64,000 nt of DNA from Saccharopolyspora hirsuta (GTDB lineage: Bacteria > Actinomycetota > Actinomycetes > Mycobacteriales > Pseudonocardiaceae): contig NZ_VWPH01000016.1 in NCBI RefSeq assembly GCF_008630535.1, positions 1-64,000 on the forward strand, read 5' to 3'. Positions 16,497 to 25,589 of the stretch are shown here, one piece after another. Position 1 is the stretch's first letter. Each line of letters opens with the position of its first letter. A program made the position numbers and the translations under genes. A model generated the notes under the pieces. It saw only the letters and a list, made by a program, of their open reading frames with translations, was not told the origin of the DNA and searched no databases.

Positions 16497-17624
16497 TCAG
16501 TAGTCGGCGTCGTCGTAGATCACCACGCCGCGCAGGTTCTTCCCGTCGCGCATGTCCTGGTAACCGGTGTTGATGTCCTCAAGCCGGTAGGTGGTGGTGA
16601 CCAGCTCGTCCAGCTTCAGCGTGCCGTGCCGGTAGAGCTCCAGCAGCCGCGGGATCTGGCTGCGCGGGCTGACCCCGCCGAAGATCGCGCCCTGCACCCG
16701 CTTCTGCAGCAGGGTCAGCTCGAACAGGTTGAGCTTGGCGTCGATCTGCGTGTGGTGCCCCATGCCCGTGACCACCACCTGGCCGCCCTTGGCGGTCATC
16801 GACACCGCCGGTTGCAGGTGCTCCCCGGTCGTGTCGCCGATCGTCAGGATCACCGTGTTGGCGTTCTGCCCCCAGGTCAGCTCCGAGACCGCCCCCGCAG
16901 CGTCCTCCATCGAGGCGAAGGCGTGCGTCGCGCCCAGCTCCAGGGCCTTCTCGCGCTTGAACGCCACCGGGTCGACCGCCACCACGTACCGCGCACCCGC
17001 CGCCGCAGCGCCCTGCACCGAGTTGATCCCGACGCCGCCGATGCCCACGACGACCACGGTGTCGCCAGCGCGCGTGTCGCCGATCTCGGTCGCCGAGCCC
17101 CAGCCGGTGGACACCCCGCAGCCCAGCAGCGCGGCCTTGTCCAGCGGGATGTCGTCCTCGATCTTGACCACCGACGCCTGGTTGACCGTCACGTACGGCG
17201 CGAAGGTCCCCAGCAGGCACATCGGCACGACCGGGTTGCCGCGGTGCGTCACCCGGTAGGTACCGTCGGAGATCGCCCGGCCGGTCAGCAGGCCCGCACC
17301 CGCGTCGCAGAGGTTCTGCATGCCCCGCGCGCACGGGCGGCAGGTGCCGCAGCCGGGGATGAACGCCAGCACGACGTGGTCGCCCTCCTTGAAGCCCGAG
17401 ACCTCGGGGCCGACCTTGGTGACCACCCCGGCACCCTCGTGCCCGCCCACGACGGGGTAGAACGCGGCGGGGCTGGCACCGGTGCGCAGGTGCTCGTCGG
17501 AGTGGCACAGCCCCGAGGCCGCCAGCCGCACCTGCACCTCTCCGGCAACGGGATCCCCCAGTTCGATCTCATCGACCTCCCAGTCCTTGCCCGGACCGTG
17601 CAGCAGTGCGGCCTTGGTCTTCAT
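16497..17624 (-). CDS. NDMA-dependent (mycofactocin-dependent) zinc alcohol dehydrogenase
   Basis: 375 residues. It is a medium-chain dehydrogenase with catalytic zinc ligands in SGLCHSDEHL and GGHEGAGVV. Structural zinc Cys residues lie in GCGTCRPCARGMQNLC, and the Rossmann motif is VVGIGGVGINSVQGA. Start MKTKAALLHGPGKDWEVDE and length match the family that needs NDMA in vitro because its bound NADH is re-oxidised by mycofactocin. The ATG has GAGGAG six bases upstream; GTG 17630 is the alternative. It converges on mftR and is transcribed apart from the mft operon. Confidence 0.93.
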   Translation of the reverse strand: MKTKAALLHGPGKDWEVDEIELGDPVAGEVQVRLAASGLCHSDEHLRTGASPAAFYPVVGGHEGAGVVTKVGPEVSGFKEGDHVVLAFIPGCGTCRPCARGMQNLCDAGAGLLTGRAISDGTYRVTHRGNPVVPMCLLGTFAPYVTVNQASVVKIEDDIPLDKAALLGCGVSTGWGSATEIGDTRAGDTVVVVGIGGVGINSVQGAAAAGARYVVAVDPVAFKREKALELGATHAFASMEDAAGAVSELTWGQNANTVILTIGDTTGEHLQPAVSMTAKGGQVVVTGMGHHTQIDAKLNLFELTLLQKRVQGAIFGGVSPRSQIPRLLELYRHGTLKLDELVTTTYRLEDINTGYQDMRDGKNLRGVVIYDDADY

Positions 17625-18276
17625 ATCCACTCCTCGTCGAATGGGCGCCGACGTATGGCTTGCCGAGCATGGGAAGTCGCGTGATCACAGTCAAGGGCCT
17701 GCCTCGACGAACCTCGCGCCCCGCCACCTGGCCGCCGACGCCCCCGGAACCCCAGACGTGCCACTGTCCACGGAACGCCGGAGAAGCCCGACGAACGGAA
17801 GACGTATTTCCCGGTGACGACACGTCCGATGCCGCACTCCTCCGCGGGGGGATCGCCCGCACGCCAGGAAGTCAGTCCGCTCGCGGGCGCGCATTGGCTG
17901 GCGGCACAGGAACTTCAGCGGACTTGCCCGCTTCCGATCGCCAAAATCCACTCTACCCAACGGAAAAGTGAACTTCCCTCAAAGTTGATCACCTCATCGA
18001 GGGACCGATAATCGCTCGAATCCACGTTCGAGAGCTGGAACACTGGAAGCACGCCAGGAACTCGCGGCGCACTCGGCGACAGTCGACAGTGGATCGTGAA
18101 ACCAGTTGCCACAGAGCATGAATCCACTGTGTACACATATGTCCGAAACAACCAGCTCGGCTGTCGCAACGCACGAATCAACGCGAAGAACGAGAAGGAG
18201 ACCAGACATGTTGTCGAAGTACCGGTGGAACACGGTCAACAGCGGAACCGCGACCGCGTTCTCCCCCGCAGGCAGC
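17625..18276. other. 650-base low-GC intergenic region
   Basis: No gene is supported. The stretch is distinctly less GC-rich than the flanks. It holds CTCGAA-N6-TTCGAG (18015-18032) and a dense palindromic spot at 18128-18141 (listed separately). An ATG at 18208 has AAGGAG upstream, but its frame runs on through antisense sequence of the next gene, so it is not called. Confidence 0.5.
18128..18141. promoter_or_regulatory. Overlapping perfect palindromes, possible operator
   Basis: TGTGTACACA (18128-18137) is a perfect 10-bp palindrome and overlaps a second one, ACATATGT (18134-18141). The arrangement lies in the large gene-free region between the alcohol dehydrogenase promoter side and the 3' end of the universal stress gene. 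What it controls is unclear. Confidence 0.35.
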
Positions 18277-19173
18277 TCATGCGGGTGCGGAACTGCGGAC
18301 GATCAGCACCGGACATGGCGAGTGGTGCAGCAGCTTGTGGCTCGTGGAGCCCAAGTGCGCCCCCGCCACCCCGCCGCGGCCACGTGCACCCACCACCGCC
18401 AGCTGCGCCTCTCGCGCTCGCGAGAGCAGCTCGGCGGTCGGCGCACCGCGCCCGACGAACCTGTACACCTCGACGTCCGGGTACCGCTCGCCCCAACCGG
18501 CGAGGGCTTCCGAGACGAACCTCGCCTCGTCCTCCCCGACCACGTCGGCGGGCAGCCGCGCACGCAACCACTTCAGGTCGATGCCGACCACTTCCCAGGT
18601 GTGCACGACGTGCAGCGGGACGCCCCAGTCCGACGCGGCGGCGAAGGCGTGCGCCAGCACGAGTTCGGCGGACCGGTCGTCGTCGACACCGGCGAGGACC
18701 GGACCGGTGACCGGGAAGGTGAGCGGATCGCCGGTGTCCGGCACGACGGCGACCGAGCACCGGGCGTGCGCGGCGACCTTCACCGCGACCGCTCCGGCGA
18801 GCAGCCCGGTGAACCCGCCGAACCCGCGATCGCCCACGACGACCAGGTCAGCCGTTCCGGACTCGGCGATCAGCACCTGCTCCGGCGAGCCCGCGCAGGC
18901 CGCCGTGCTCACCGCGACCTCCGGCGCCTGCTCCCGCGCCGCGGCCGCGGCGACGTCCAGCCAGTGCGCGACCTGCTCGCGCACCTGGTCGCGGTGCTCC
19001 TTCGGCCAGTGCAGGCCGGGGAGCTCCGGCAGCACGGGCGTGGTGGTGGGGTCGGCGTAGACGATCCGCAGCCCGGACCGGCGTCGAGCTGCCTCGCGGG
19101 CCGCCCAGCGCGCGGCGTTGAGCGCCACGGCGGAGCCGTCGACCCCGGCCACCACGTGCCCGACCTCGCTCAT
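18277..19173 (-). CDS. Tandem universal stress protein (UspA family)
   Basis: 298 residues made of two UspA domains. The first starts HVVAGVDGSAVALNAARWAAREA and closes with GDRGFGGFTGLLAGAVAVKVAAHARCSVAVV. The second starts VLAGVDDDRSAELVLAHAFAAA and closes with GARGRGGVAGAHLGSTSHKLLHHSPCPVLIV. Both keep the Gly-x2-Gly-x9-Gly-Ser/Thr-type ATP-binding loop, so this is an ATP-binding Usp. Actinomycete homologues respond to hypoxia and stasis. It is monocistronic as far as can be seen. Confidence 0.93.
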   Translation of the reverse strand: MSEVGHVVAGVDGSAVALNAARWAAREAARRRSGLRIVYADPTTTPVLPELPGLHWPKEHRDQVREQVAHWLDVAAAAAREQAPEVAVSTAACAGSPEQVLIAESGTADLVVVGDRGFGGFTGLLAGAVAVKVAAHARCSVAVVPDTGDPLTFPVTGPVLAGVDDDRSAELVLAHAFAAASDWGVPLHVVHTWEVVGIDLKWLRARLPADVVGEDEARFVSEALAGWGERYPDVEVYRFVGRGAPTAELLSRAREAQLAVVGARGRGGVAGAHLGSTSHKLLHHSPCPVLIVRSSAPA

Positions 19174-19248
19174 CCCGGTCCTCCCAGCGCTGTGCAGGAC
19201 ACCACCAGGGTGGGCGAGTTCGCCGGACCGTGCTCGTCGGGACGGCCG

Positions 19249-20970
19249 CTACCGGGTCGGCATGCGGCCGGGGACCAGCAGCTCGGTGTTGCGGTCGCCG
19301 AGCTCGCCGAGCTGGGCCAGATCGGTGTGCGGGTTGTTGAAGGACAGCTCCCGGTACAGGGCGGCGAGCGCGGCCGGGGACCGGTCGTCGTAGTCGGCCT
19401 GGTAGGGGCTGTCGGCTTCGACCAGCGTGGTGAACAGCGACAGCGTGCCGTCCTCGTTGTCCACCAGTTCGATGATCCGGGCCAGCTGCGGGAAGTCCAC
19501 GTGGGAGGCGGTGTTGATCTCCCAGAAGCCGCAGGCCGGGTCGTCGGCGTGGTGCGGGGTGATCGTGTTGCGGTGCGTGTGCCCGTTGACCCAGGCCAGC
19601 ACGTTCGGGAAGCGCTTGAGCAGCCGCACCACCGAGGCGCCGCTCTTGCGGATCTCGCCGGGCCGCCGGAAGTCGGGCAGCAGCGCGGTCATCGTGCCGC
19701 TGGTGTGGTGGCTGAACAGCAGGAACAGCTCGTCGGTGACCGACTGCCGCTGCTTGCGCCCGAGCTCGTCGTAGTACTCCGAGCTGCCCGCGGTGAGCAC
19801 CTTCTCCAGCCAGCGGAACTGGGCCAGGCCGAGCGAGCCCTCGGCGAAGCCCGCCGTGTTGGTGCTGTCCAGGCTGATACCGGTCACGCCGGGGGCGATC
19901 CGGAAGGTGTAGTAGGGCTCGTCGTGGTCCGAGCTGAACCCGTGGCCGACCGGGCCGGGCCCGGTGTTGGCCGGGTCCCGGTGCGCCCGGATGAACTCCT
20001 CGGTGTCGAACGGCCTGCGCCGCTCGTCCGGGGTGACGGTGCGGATCAGCCCGGTGCGGGTGTCCATGACGCTGGCCGTCCGCTGCTGGCTGCGCCCCTC
20101 CATGAGGGCCACGATCTCGCGCTTCTCCCGCTCGTCCCGGCCGATGATCTTGCGCGAGCCGGTGTACCAGTCGGCGAGGCCCGGGATCAGCTGGTCCGGC
20201 ACCGTTCCGACGACACTGTTGTCGTGGTTGCCGAACACGGCGTACCAGGGCATGCGCAGCCCCGGGCTGTCGAAGGGGCGGAGGGCGTCACCGAGCAATC
20301 CCGGCAGCACCGGGTACCCGAGCTCTCGGTACCGGTCCGCGACGCCCCCGTCGGGGTGCCAGTACAGCGGGTCCCCGGAGTCCTGCACGCCTTCGTAGGC
20401 GTTCGGGTCACCGGTGTTCGGCGCGACCCGGCCACCGTTGAGCACGCCGAAGTACCAGTCCAGCTCGGCGAGTTCGTGGTTGTCGGTGCTGTCCCCGGTG
20501 GTGATCACGAAGTCGATTGGACGCCCGGTCACCGGGGCTCCGGGCAGGGAGTTCACCCGGCGCACCAAGTGGGCCGCGCCGAGCGCGGTGAGCGTTTCCT
20601 GCGGTCGGAACGCGCCACCGGCCAGCGGGTGGACGTACTCGAAGCGGGCCGGGCTCTGCGCGTCGACCACGTGCAGGTCGGTGAACTGGGTGAACGCGAC
20701 CACCGGGACCCGGCGGTCGACGCGGTCCGTCCTGCCCACCACCAGGTCGGTGCGGACCACCTGCGGCCACCCCGGACCGGCCGTGAGCCGCCGGTAGCCC
20801 TCACCGGCTTCGGGCTGCGCCGCGGCCTGCAGCGTGGTGCCCGCGCTGTACGCCAGCTGCGGTCGCGTGCCCCGTGCGAACGAAGGTGCCGCGCTCAGCA
20901 ACCCGCTGCCGAGTACCGCTCCGGTGATGCCCGCAGCTCGGAGAAAGCCGCGCCTGTCGATCCCTGCCAT
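19249..20970 (-). CDS. Tat-exported calcineurin-like metallophosphoesterase (PPA1498 family)
   Basis: 573 residues from ATG 20970. The N-terminus MAGIDRRGFLRAAGITGAVLG is a twin-arginine signal (RRGFLR) followed by a hydrophobic stretch and a Ser/Ala cleavage region. The di-metal site of metallophosphoesterases is complete: FTDLHVVD, TTGDSTDN, FGNHDN, FSHHTS and NGHTHRN. Length and motif spacing match the TIGR03767 (PPA1498) group of actinobacterial proteins. The substrate is unknown. An earlier ATG at 21000 would lengthen the signal n-region. Confidence 0.88.
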   Translation of the reverse strand: MAGIDRRGFLRAAGITGAVLGSGLLSAAPSFARGTRPQLAYSAGTTLQAAAQPEAGEGYRRLTAGPGWPQVVRTDLVVGRTDRVDRRVPVVAFTQFTDLHVVDAQSPARFEYVHPLAGGAFRPQETLTALGAAHLVRRVNSLPGAPVTGRPIDFVITTGDSTDNHELAELDWYFGVLNGGRVAPNTGDPNAYEGVQDSGDPLYWHPDGGVADRYRELGYPVLPGLLGDALRPFDSPGLRMPWYAVFGNHDNSVVGTVPDQLIPGLADWYTGSRKIIGRDEREKREIVALMEGRSQQRTASVMDTRTGLIRTVTPDERRRPFDTEEFIRAHRDPANTGPGPVGHGFSSDHDEPYYTFRIAPGVTGISLDSTNTAGFAEGSLGLAQFRWLEKVLTAGSSEYYDELGRKQRQSVTDELFLLFSHHTSGTMTALLPDFRRPGEIRKSGASVVRLLKRFPNVLAWVNGHTHRNTITPHHADDPACGFWEINTASHVDFPQLARIIELVDNEDGTLSLFTTLVEADSPYQADYDDRSPAALAALYRELSFNNPHTDLAQLGELGDRNTELLVPGRMPTR

Positions 20971-21190
20971 GTCGGTTCCCAGTCCGTGCGCCCTGATCAT
21001 CGAACTGATCAGAAAATCTTTCATGTTCGATGGGCGCAGTCCACCCCCAGACAGGTGACGAACGTGCGAACAACTGGCGACACCCAGGAACGTCCACAGT
21101 GGCCGATGCGATCGGGGATCGGCTCCGACCTCCGGAGCAGGCCGGATCACCCGCCCGCACGAGCCCCGACGACGTCGACCTGCCCGCCGG

Positions 21191-22015
21191 TCACACCAGC
21201 GGACGGCCGGTGCGGATCCGACGGCGGAGGTCCCAGAGGACCAGGTTGAACGGGAAGCGCCGCAGCACCGGCGGCGACCAGCGGACGATCGCGGCGACCA
21301 CCGCCATCAACCGGTCGAAGCGGCGCTGATCCCGAGCGGTCCAGGGCAACCGCATCTCCGCGCGGAACGGCTCGGGCAGGAACCCGGTGGTGACGAACCG
21401 GTTGAACCGGCCGAACAGCAGCGACAGCGGGCGCGGCAGCCAGGCCAGCATCGTCACGTCGAGGAGGTAGTTCCGCACCGTGTCGTCGATGGAGATCCGG
21501 TCCAGCGACTCGGTCCAGTAGCGCTCGAACGCGGCGCGGTCGCTCGGCCACGCATCAGGAGGCACTTGCAGGGTCGTGCCCAGAGCCGCGCCGTCGCGGT
21601 AGAACGCCTCGGCGGTCTCCGCGTCGGGCTCGCCGAAGAAGAGGAGGTAGAGGTCTTCGAAACCCTTGAACAGGCATGCTGCCACCCACAACTGAAGATC
21701 CGGGTCGAAGGCGTTGTAGGCGACCGGGCTGGAGTCGGTCGAGCGCACCTGAGCGTGCGCTCGGTTGACGCCGCGCCGGAACAGCTCTCGCTCGCGCTCC
21801 GTGCCCATCGTCGCCACGGCGATGTAGGCGAGCGTCGTGCGGGTCCGCTTGATCGGGTGGCGGAACAGCTGCCCGCTCTCCACCCGGCTCTCCACCACGC
21901 CGTAGCCCACCCCGGGCCTGGCCAGCTGCATGATCACGTTCGCATTGCCCGCGAGGAGCCCCGCCCCGGTCACCGCGTTCCGGACCCGGGTGGTCGTGTC
22001 CGCCGAAACAGTCAC
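21191..22015 (-). CDS. MpaB/DUF2236 oxygenase-family protein
   Basis: 274 residues from GTG 22015, which has GGAGG seven bases upstream (a longer GTG at 22051 has none). The DUF2236/ER-bound oxygenase fold shows in ANVIMQLARPGVGYGVVES, HPIKRTRTTLAYIAVATMG, RGVNRAHAQV, YNAFDPDLQLWVAACLFKGFEDLY and the late arginine-rich end. Relatives include latex-clearing proteins and MpaB-like haem oxygenases; the HxxxR-type His residues (NRAH) are present. It is divergent from a TetR gene 91 bases away, which probably controls it. Confidence 0.85.
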   Translation of the reverse strand: MTVSADTTTRVRNAVTGAGLLAGNANVIMQLARPGVGYGVVESRVESGQLFRHPIKRTRTTLAYIAVATMGTERERELFRRGVNRAHAQVRSTDSSPVAYNAFDPDLQLWVAACLFKGFEDLYLLFFGEPDAETAEAFYRDGAALGTTLQVPPDAWPSDRAAFERYWTESLDRISIDDTVRNYLLDVTMLAWLPRPLSLLFGRFNRFVTTGFLPEPFRAEMRLPWTARDQRRFDRLMAVVAAIVRWSPPVLRRFPFNLVLWDLRRRIRTGRPLV

Positions 22016-22106
22016 CGTCCGCCGCCCTCCGCACCGAGGCCAATTCTGCACACGGCCGTTTTCAGTTAGGGAACCAGCGGCCTCGCCGATCTGTCAAGAT
22101 GTGCCC

Positions 22107-22748
22107 ATGAGCACGACTCCACTGCGGGTCTACGGCGGGGTGCGGGGCGATCACCGCCGAGCTGAACGGCGGGCGCAGCTGCTCGAAGCCGGGCTGGACC
22201 TGCTCGGTGCCGCCGGTGACGGCCCGGCCCTGACGGTGCGCGGTGCGTGCCAGCAGGCGGGGTTGGCGACGCGCTACTTCTACGAGAGCTTCGCCGACCG
22301 CGACGCGCTGGCCGCAGCGGTGTACGACCACGTGGTGGACGACCTGGCGACCACCACGCTGGAGGCGGTGACCACCGCTGGCCCGGACGAGCGGGCGAAG
22401 GTCCTCGCCGGGCTGGAGAACATCGTGCGGACGATCGGGCGGGATCCGCGGCGCGGTCGGCTGCTGTTCTCGGTCAGCCTGAGCAGCCCGCTGCTCGCCC
22501 AGCGGCGGTTGGACTCCTCACGGCTGTTCGCCGCGCTGCTGGGCGGCCAGGCGCAGGACTTCTACGGCATCACCGAGAGCCCGCACCTGGAGCTGACCAC
22601 GCACTTCATCGTGGGTGGGCTGGCGCAGACGCTGACCGCCTGGCTCGACGGCACGTTGCGGCTCGACGAGCGCGGCCTCGTCGAGCACTGCACCGAGGTC
22701 TTCCTGGCCATCGCAGCCGGGTTCGGGACCGCGGCGGCCGACGGTTAG
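22107..22748 (+). CDS. TetR-family regulator
   Basis: 213 residues. HTH region DGPALTVRGACQQAGLATRYFYESFADRDALAAAVYDHV is characteristic, with a variable helical C-domain. It is divergent from the DUF2236 gene and meets dinB tail to tail with a four-base stop overlap (TTAG). It is the likely local regulator of the DUF2236 gene; no clear long palindrome was found in the shared 91-base gap. Confidence 0.88.
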   Translation: MSTTPLRVYGGVRGDHRRAERRAQLLEAGLDLLGAAGDGPALTVRGACQQAGLATRYFYESFADRDALAAAVYDHVVDDLATTTLEAVTTAGPDERAKVLAGLENIVRTIGRDPRRGRLLFSVSLSSPLLAQRRLDSSRLFAALLGGQAQDFYGITESPHLELTTHFIVGGLAQTLTAWLDGTLRLDERGLVEHCTEVFLAIAAGFGTAAADG

Positions 22749-23776
22749 GCCTTGGTCCGCGGCAGCTCGGCGCGGACGCCGAGCAGCCGGACCGGCCGGT
22801 CGAGCGGGAAGCGGTCCAGCGCGGAGCGAGCAGCGCGCTCGATGGCTTCGGCGTCGCGCGTCGGACTCGGCAGCGACACGCCGTGGGTGTGCGTGGCGAA
22901 GCTGGAGTTGCGCACCTTGACCACGACGCGGCGGGCCAGCTTGTCCTCCGCGGCGAGGTCGGCGGCCACCACGTGCGACAGGCGCCGCACCTCCGCGCGC
23001 ATCTCCTCGACGTCGCGGAGATCCCGCTGGAAGGTCACCTCGCGGCCGTGCGAGCGGGCCTCGTAGGGCTCGTCGGTGACCGGTGTCGAGTCGTAGCCGT
23101 GCGCGAGCGCGACCAGCCACGGCCCGACGTTGGGACCGAACTCGCCGGCCAGGTCGGCCATCTTCGTGCGGGCCAGGTCGCCGACGGTCGCGATGCCCCG
23201 CGCGGCCAGCTTCTTCGCGGTCTTCGCGCCGACGCCCCAGAGCGCATCGGTGGGCAGCTCGGCCATGACCTCGACCCAGTTGGCCATCTCCAGCCGGAAC
23301 ACCCCGGCGGGCTTGGCGAACCCGGAGGCGATCTTCGCGCGGAGCTTGTTGTCGCCGATGCCCACCGAGCACGCCAGCGCGGTGCGCTCCCGAACCTGCT
23401 GCTGAACCACGCGCGCGGTCCGCTCGGCGTCTTCGGTGTCGACCAGCATGAACGCCTCGTCCCACCCGGCCACTTCCAGGATGCCGCCCAGGTCGCGCAG
23501 CGCGTTCATCACGTCGGCCGAGGCCGCCAGGTATGTCTCGTTGTCGGCGGGCAGGAACACCGCCTCGGGGCAGCGGGCCGCCGCCGTCCTTAGCGGTGTC
23601 CCGGAGCGGACCCCGGCCTCGCGGGCTTCGTAGGAGGCTCCGGCCACCACTCCGCGCTGCGTCGGGTCGCCGCTGCCGCCGACGAGCACCGGCCGTCCCC
23701 GCAGCTCGGGGTGGCGCAACAGCTCGACGGCCACGATGAACTGGTCGAGATCCACGTGCAGCACGACGCGTTCCAC
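22745..23776 (-). CDS. dinB: Y-family DNA polymerase, DinB2-like
   Basis: 343 residues from GTG 23776. The palm motif HVDLDQFIVAVE and the catalytic pair in GWDEAF show a Y-family (Pol IV) polymerase. The thumb has two helix-hairpin-helix motifs (LWGVGAKTAKKLAARGIATVGDL), followed by the little-finger domain (GREVTFQRDL, VVVKVRNSSF, VRLLGVRAEL). The steric-gate position (Phe in VDMDAFFA) is Ile here, as in mycobacterial DinB2 where Leu replaces it and ribonucleotides are incorporated. The chain ends soon after LGVRAEL without the QLxLF clamp-binding tail. Confidence 0.9.
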   Translation of the reverse strand: MERVVLHVDLDQFIVAVELLRHPELRGRPVLVGGSGDPTQRGVVAGASYEAREAGVRSGTPLRTAAARCPEAVFLPADNETYLAASADVMNALRDLGGILEVAGWDEAFMLVDTEDAERTARVVQQQVRERTALACSVGIGDNKLRAKIASGFAKPAGVFRLEMANWVEVMAELPTDALWGVGAKTAKKLAARGIATVGDLARTKMADLAGEFGPNVGPWLVALAHGYDSTPVTDEPYEARSHGREVTFQRDLRDVEEMRAEVRRLSHVVAADLAAEDKLARRVVVKVRNSSFATHTHGVSLPSPTRDAEAIERAARSALDRFPLDRPVRLLGVRAELPRTKA

Positions 23777-23837
23777 GCTGCCAGCATCGACGGGTTCCGC
23801 CGATTCCGCCAGGTCTCGGGTGCGCGACACTGGCGGC

Positions 23838-24317
23838 ATGAGCAAGCGAAGCGCTGGCATCCTGCTGTTCCGACTCGTCGATGGTGCCCCGCAGGTCCTG
23901 CTGGTCCATCCGGGCGGGCCGTTCTGGAAGAACAAGGACGCGGGTGCTTGGTCGGTGCCCAAGGGCGAGCACGGCCCCGACGAGGACGCGCAGGCGGCTG
24001 CGATCCGGGAGTTCGCCGAGGAGACCGGCACCGCGCTGACCGACCGCGATCTGCTGCCGCTCGGAGAGGTCAAGCAGCGCAACGGCAAGCTCGTCACCGC
24101 GTGGGCGGTCGAGGGTGACTTCGATGTGACCTCCTTGCGCAGCAACGAGTTCGAGATGGAGTGGCCGCCGCGCTCGGGTCGCCGCCAGCTGTTCCCGGAG
24201 GTCGACCGCGCCCTGTGGTGCGACCCGGCCACCGCGCGCGAGAAGCTCAACCCGGCGCAGACCGCCTTCGTCGACCGCCTTCTCGACGAGCTGCGCGAAT
24301 CTGGTCGCCTGCCCTGA
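23838..24317 (+). CDS. Nudix hydrolase
   Basis: 159 residues. The Nudix box GEHGPDEDAQAAAIREFAEETG fits G-x5-E-x7-R-E-U-x-E-E-x-G-U in spacing around REFAEETG. The N-terminus MSKRSAGILLFR and WSVPKGE are typical of actinobacterial diadenosine-polyphosphate/MutT-like NUDIX proteins. It is divergent from dinB with a 61-base gap, so shared control as DNA or nucleotide-pool maintenance genes is possible. Substrate not assigned. Confidence 0.9.
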   Translation: MSKRSAGILLFRLVDGAPQVLLVHPGGPFWKNKDAGAWSVPKGEHGPDEDAQAAAIREFAEETGTALTDRDLLPLGEVKQRNGKLVTAWAVEGDFDVTSLRSNEFEMEWPPRSGRRQLFPEVDRALWCDPATAREKLNPAQTAFVDRLLDELRESGRLP

Positions 24318-24428
24318 GAACCCGCCTCGGACGGCGGCGCGGCAAAGCTCGCCTTCCGCCGGGACAACGGCCAACAGAGACTGTTCGGCGCTCGCCGAGC
24401 GGCTGGTGTTCGGTCGATACTTCCGGCT

Positions 24429-25589
24429 ATGACGCCTGCTGAGCTGCACGCCGAGTTCGATGCCCTGCGCGCTGAAGATCTGCGACTGCGCAGCTCGCAG
24501 AAGTGGTCGCTGGCCGAACCCGACGTGCTCCCGGCGTGGGTCGCCGAGATGGACTTCCCGCTGTGCGAGACGGCGCGGTCGGTGCTGGCCCGGTTGGCCG
24601 CCCGGTCGGACTTCGGCTACCCGGTGGTCGACGACTACCTCGCGGCGTTCAGCGAGTGGGCTGCCCGGGAGCAGCGCTGGTCGGTCGACCCGGCGCTGAC
24701 CGCACCGGTCGCCGACGTCATGCAGGGGCTCGACCACGCGGTGCGCTGCCTGACCGAACCCGGCGACGGGGTAGTCCTGCTCACCCCCGCCTATCCCCCG
24801 TTCCTGGTCATGCTCGCCCACCTGGGCCGACCGGTCCGGGAGTGCCCGCTGCTGGACACCGCCGAGGGATGGCGCATCGACTTCGACGCGGTGACCGATG
24901 CGCTGGCCGACGGGGCGAAGGCCGTCCTGCTCTGCCATCCGCACAACCCCACCGGCCGGATGTGGTCGCCGGACGAACTGCGCACCATCTCCGAGCTCGC
25001 CGACCGATACGGTGCGGCCGTCATCAGCGACGAGGTGCACGCGCCGCTGGTCGCCGGGGGCCAGGCATTCGTCCCGTACGCCGCGAGCAGCGGAGCAACC
25101 GCGAACTGCGTGACCGTGACCAGCGTGTCCAAGGCGTGGAACGTCCCGGGGCTGAAGTCGGCGGTGCTGGTGTGCCAGGAATCGACGAAGCACGTGCTGG
25201 ACGCGATGGCGCCCTACGAGGCGATGCGCGCCTCCGTGCCCGGGATTGCGGTGGCGACCGCGCTGTGGCGCGACGACGGCGGGTGGCTGCCCGCGGTGCG
25301 CAGCTACCTGGACCGCACCCGCGATGCGCTACAAGCGTGGGTCGAGCAGCACGAGCAGGTCCGGTGGCACCGCAACGAGGCCGGTTACCTGGCCTGGTTG
25401 GACCTCCGCGGGCTGGGTCCGGACCCCGCCGAGGTGCTGCGGCAGGAGGCTCGCGTGCTGGTCAACCCCGGAACGAACTTCGCCCCGCCCGGCTCGGCGG
25501 CCGGACGGGGCTTCGTCCGCTTCAACCACGCGACGTCGCTGCCGCTGCTGGCGGAGCTGCTCGCGCGGATCGGCTCAGTCCTCGATTGA
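24429..25589 (+). CDS. MalY/PatB-type PLP-dependent C-S lyase / aminotransferase
   Basis: 386 residues, fold-type I aminotransferase. LPAWVAEMDFPLCETARS, DVMQGLDHAVR, LLTPAYPPFLVML and CHPHNPTGRMW appear, with the PLP lysine in SVSKAWNVPGLKSA. The WVAEMDF and AYPPF signatures match MalY/PatB cystathionine beta-lyases rather than general class I enzymes. Likely reaction is cleavage of cystathionine or similar thioethers to pyruvate, ammonia and a thiol. It overlaps the convergent MFS gene by 15 bases. Confidence 0.88.
   Translation: MTPAELHAEFDALRAEDLRLRSSQKWSLAEPDVLPAWVAEMDFPLCETARSVLARLAARSDFGYPVVDDYLAAFSEWAAREQRWSVDPALTAPVADVMQGLDHAVRCLTEPGDGVVLLTPAYPPFLVMLAHLGRPVRECPLLDTAEGWRIDFDAVTDALADGAKAVLLCHPHNPTGRMWSPDELRTISELADRYGAAVISDEVHAPLVAGGQAFVPYAASSGATANCVTVTSVSKAWNVPGLKSAVLVCQESTKHVLDAMAPYEAMRASVPGIAVATALWRDDGGWLPAVRSYLDRTRDALQAWVEQHEQVRWHRNEAGYLAWLDLRGLGPDPAEVLRQEARVLVNPGTNFAPPGSAAGRGFVRFNHATSLPLLAELLARIGSVLD

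Noticed and set aside
16497-17624. Alcohol dehydrogenase considered as part of the mft operon
   Set aside because: It converges on mftR from the other side and has its own ribosome site and upstream region. Functional linkage is likely, co-transcription is not.
18208-18276. Small ORF starting ATG 18208 with an AAGGAG ribosome site
   Set aside because: The frame has no stop until 21249 and runs antisense through two clear genes (universal stress protein and phosphoesterase), so it is a shadow with a chance ribosome site.
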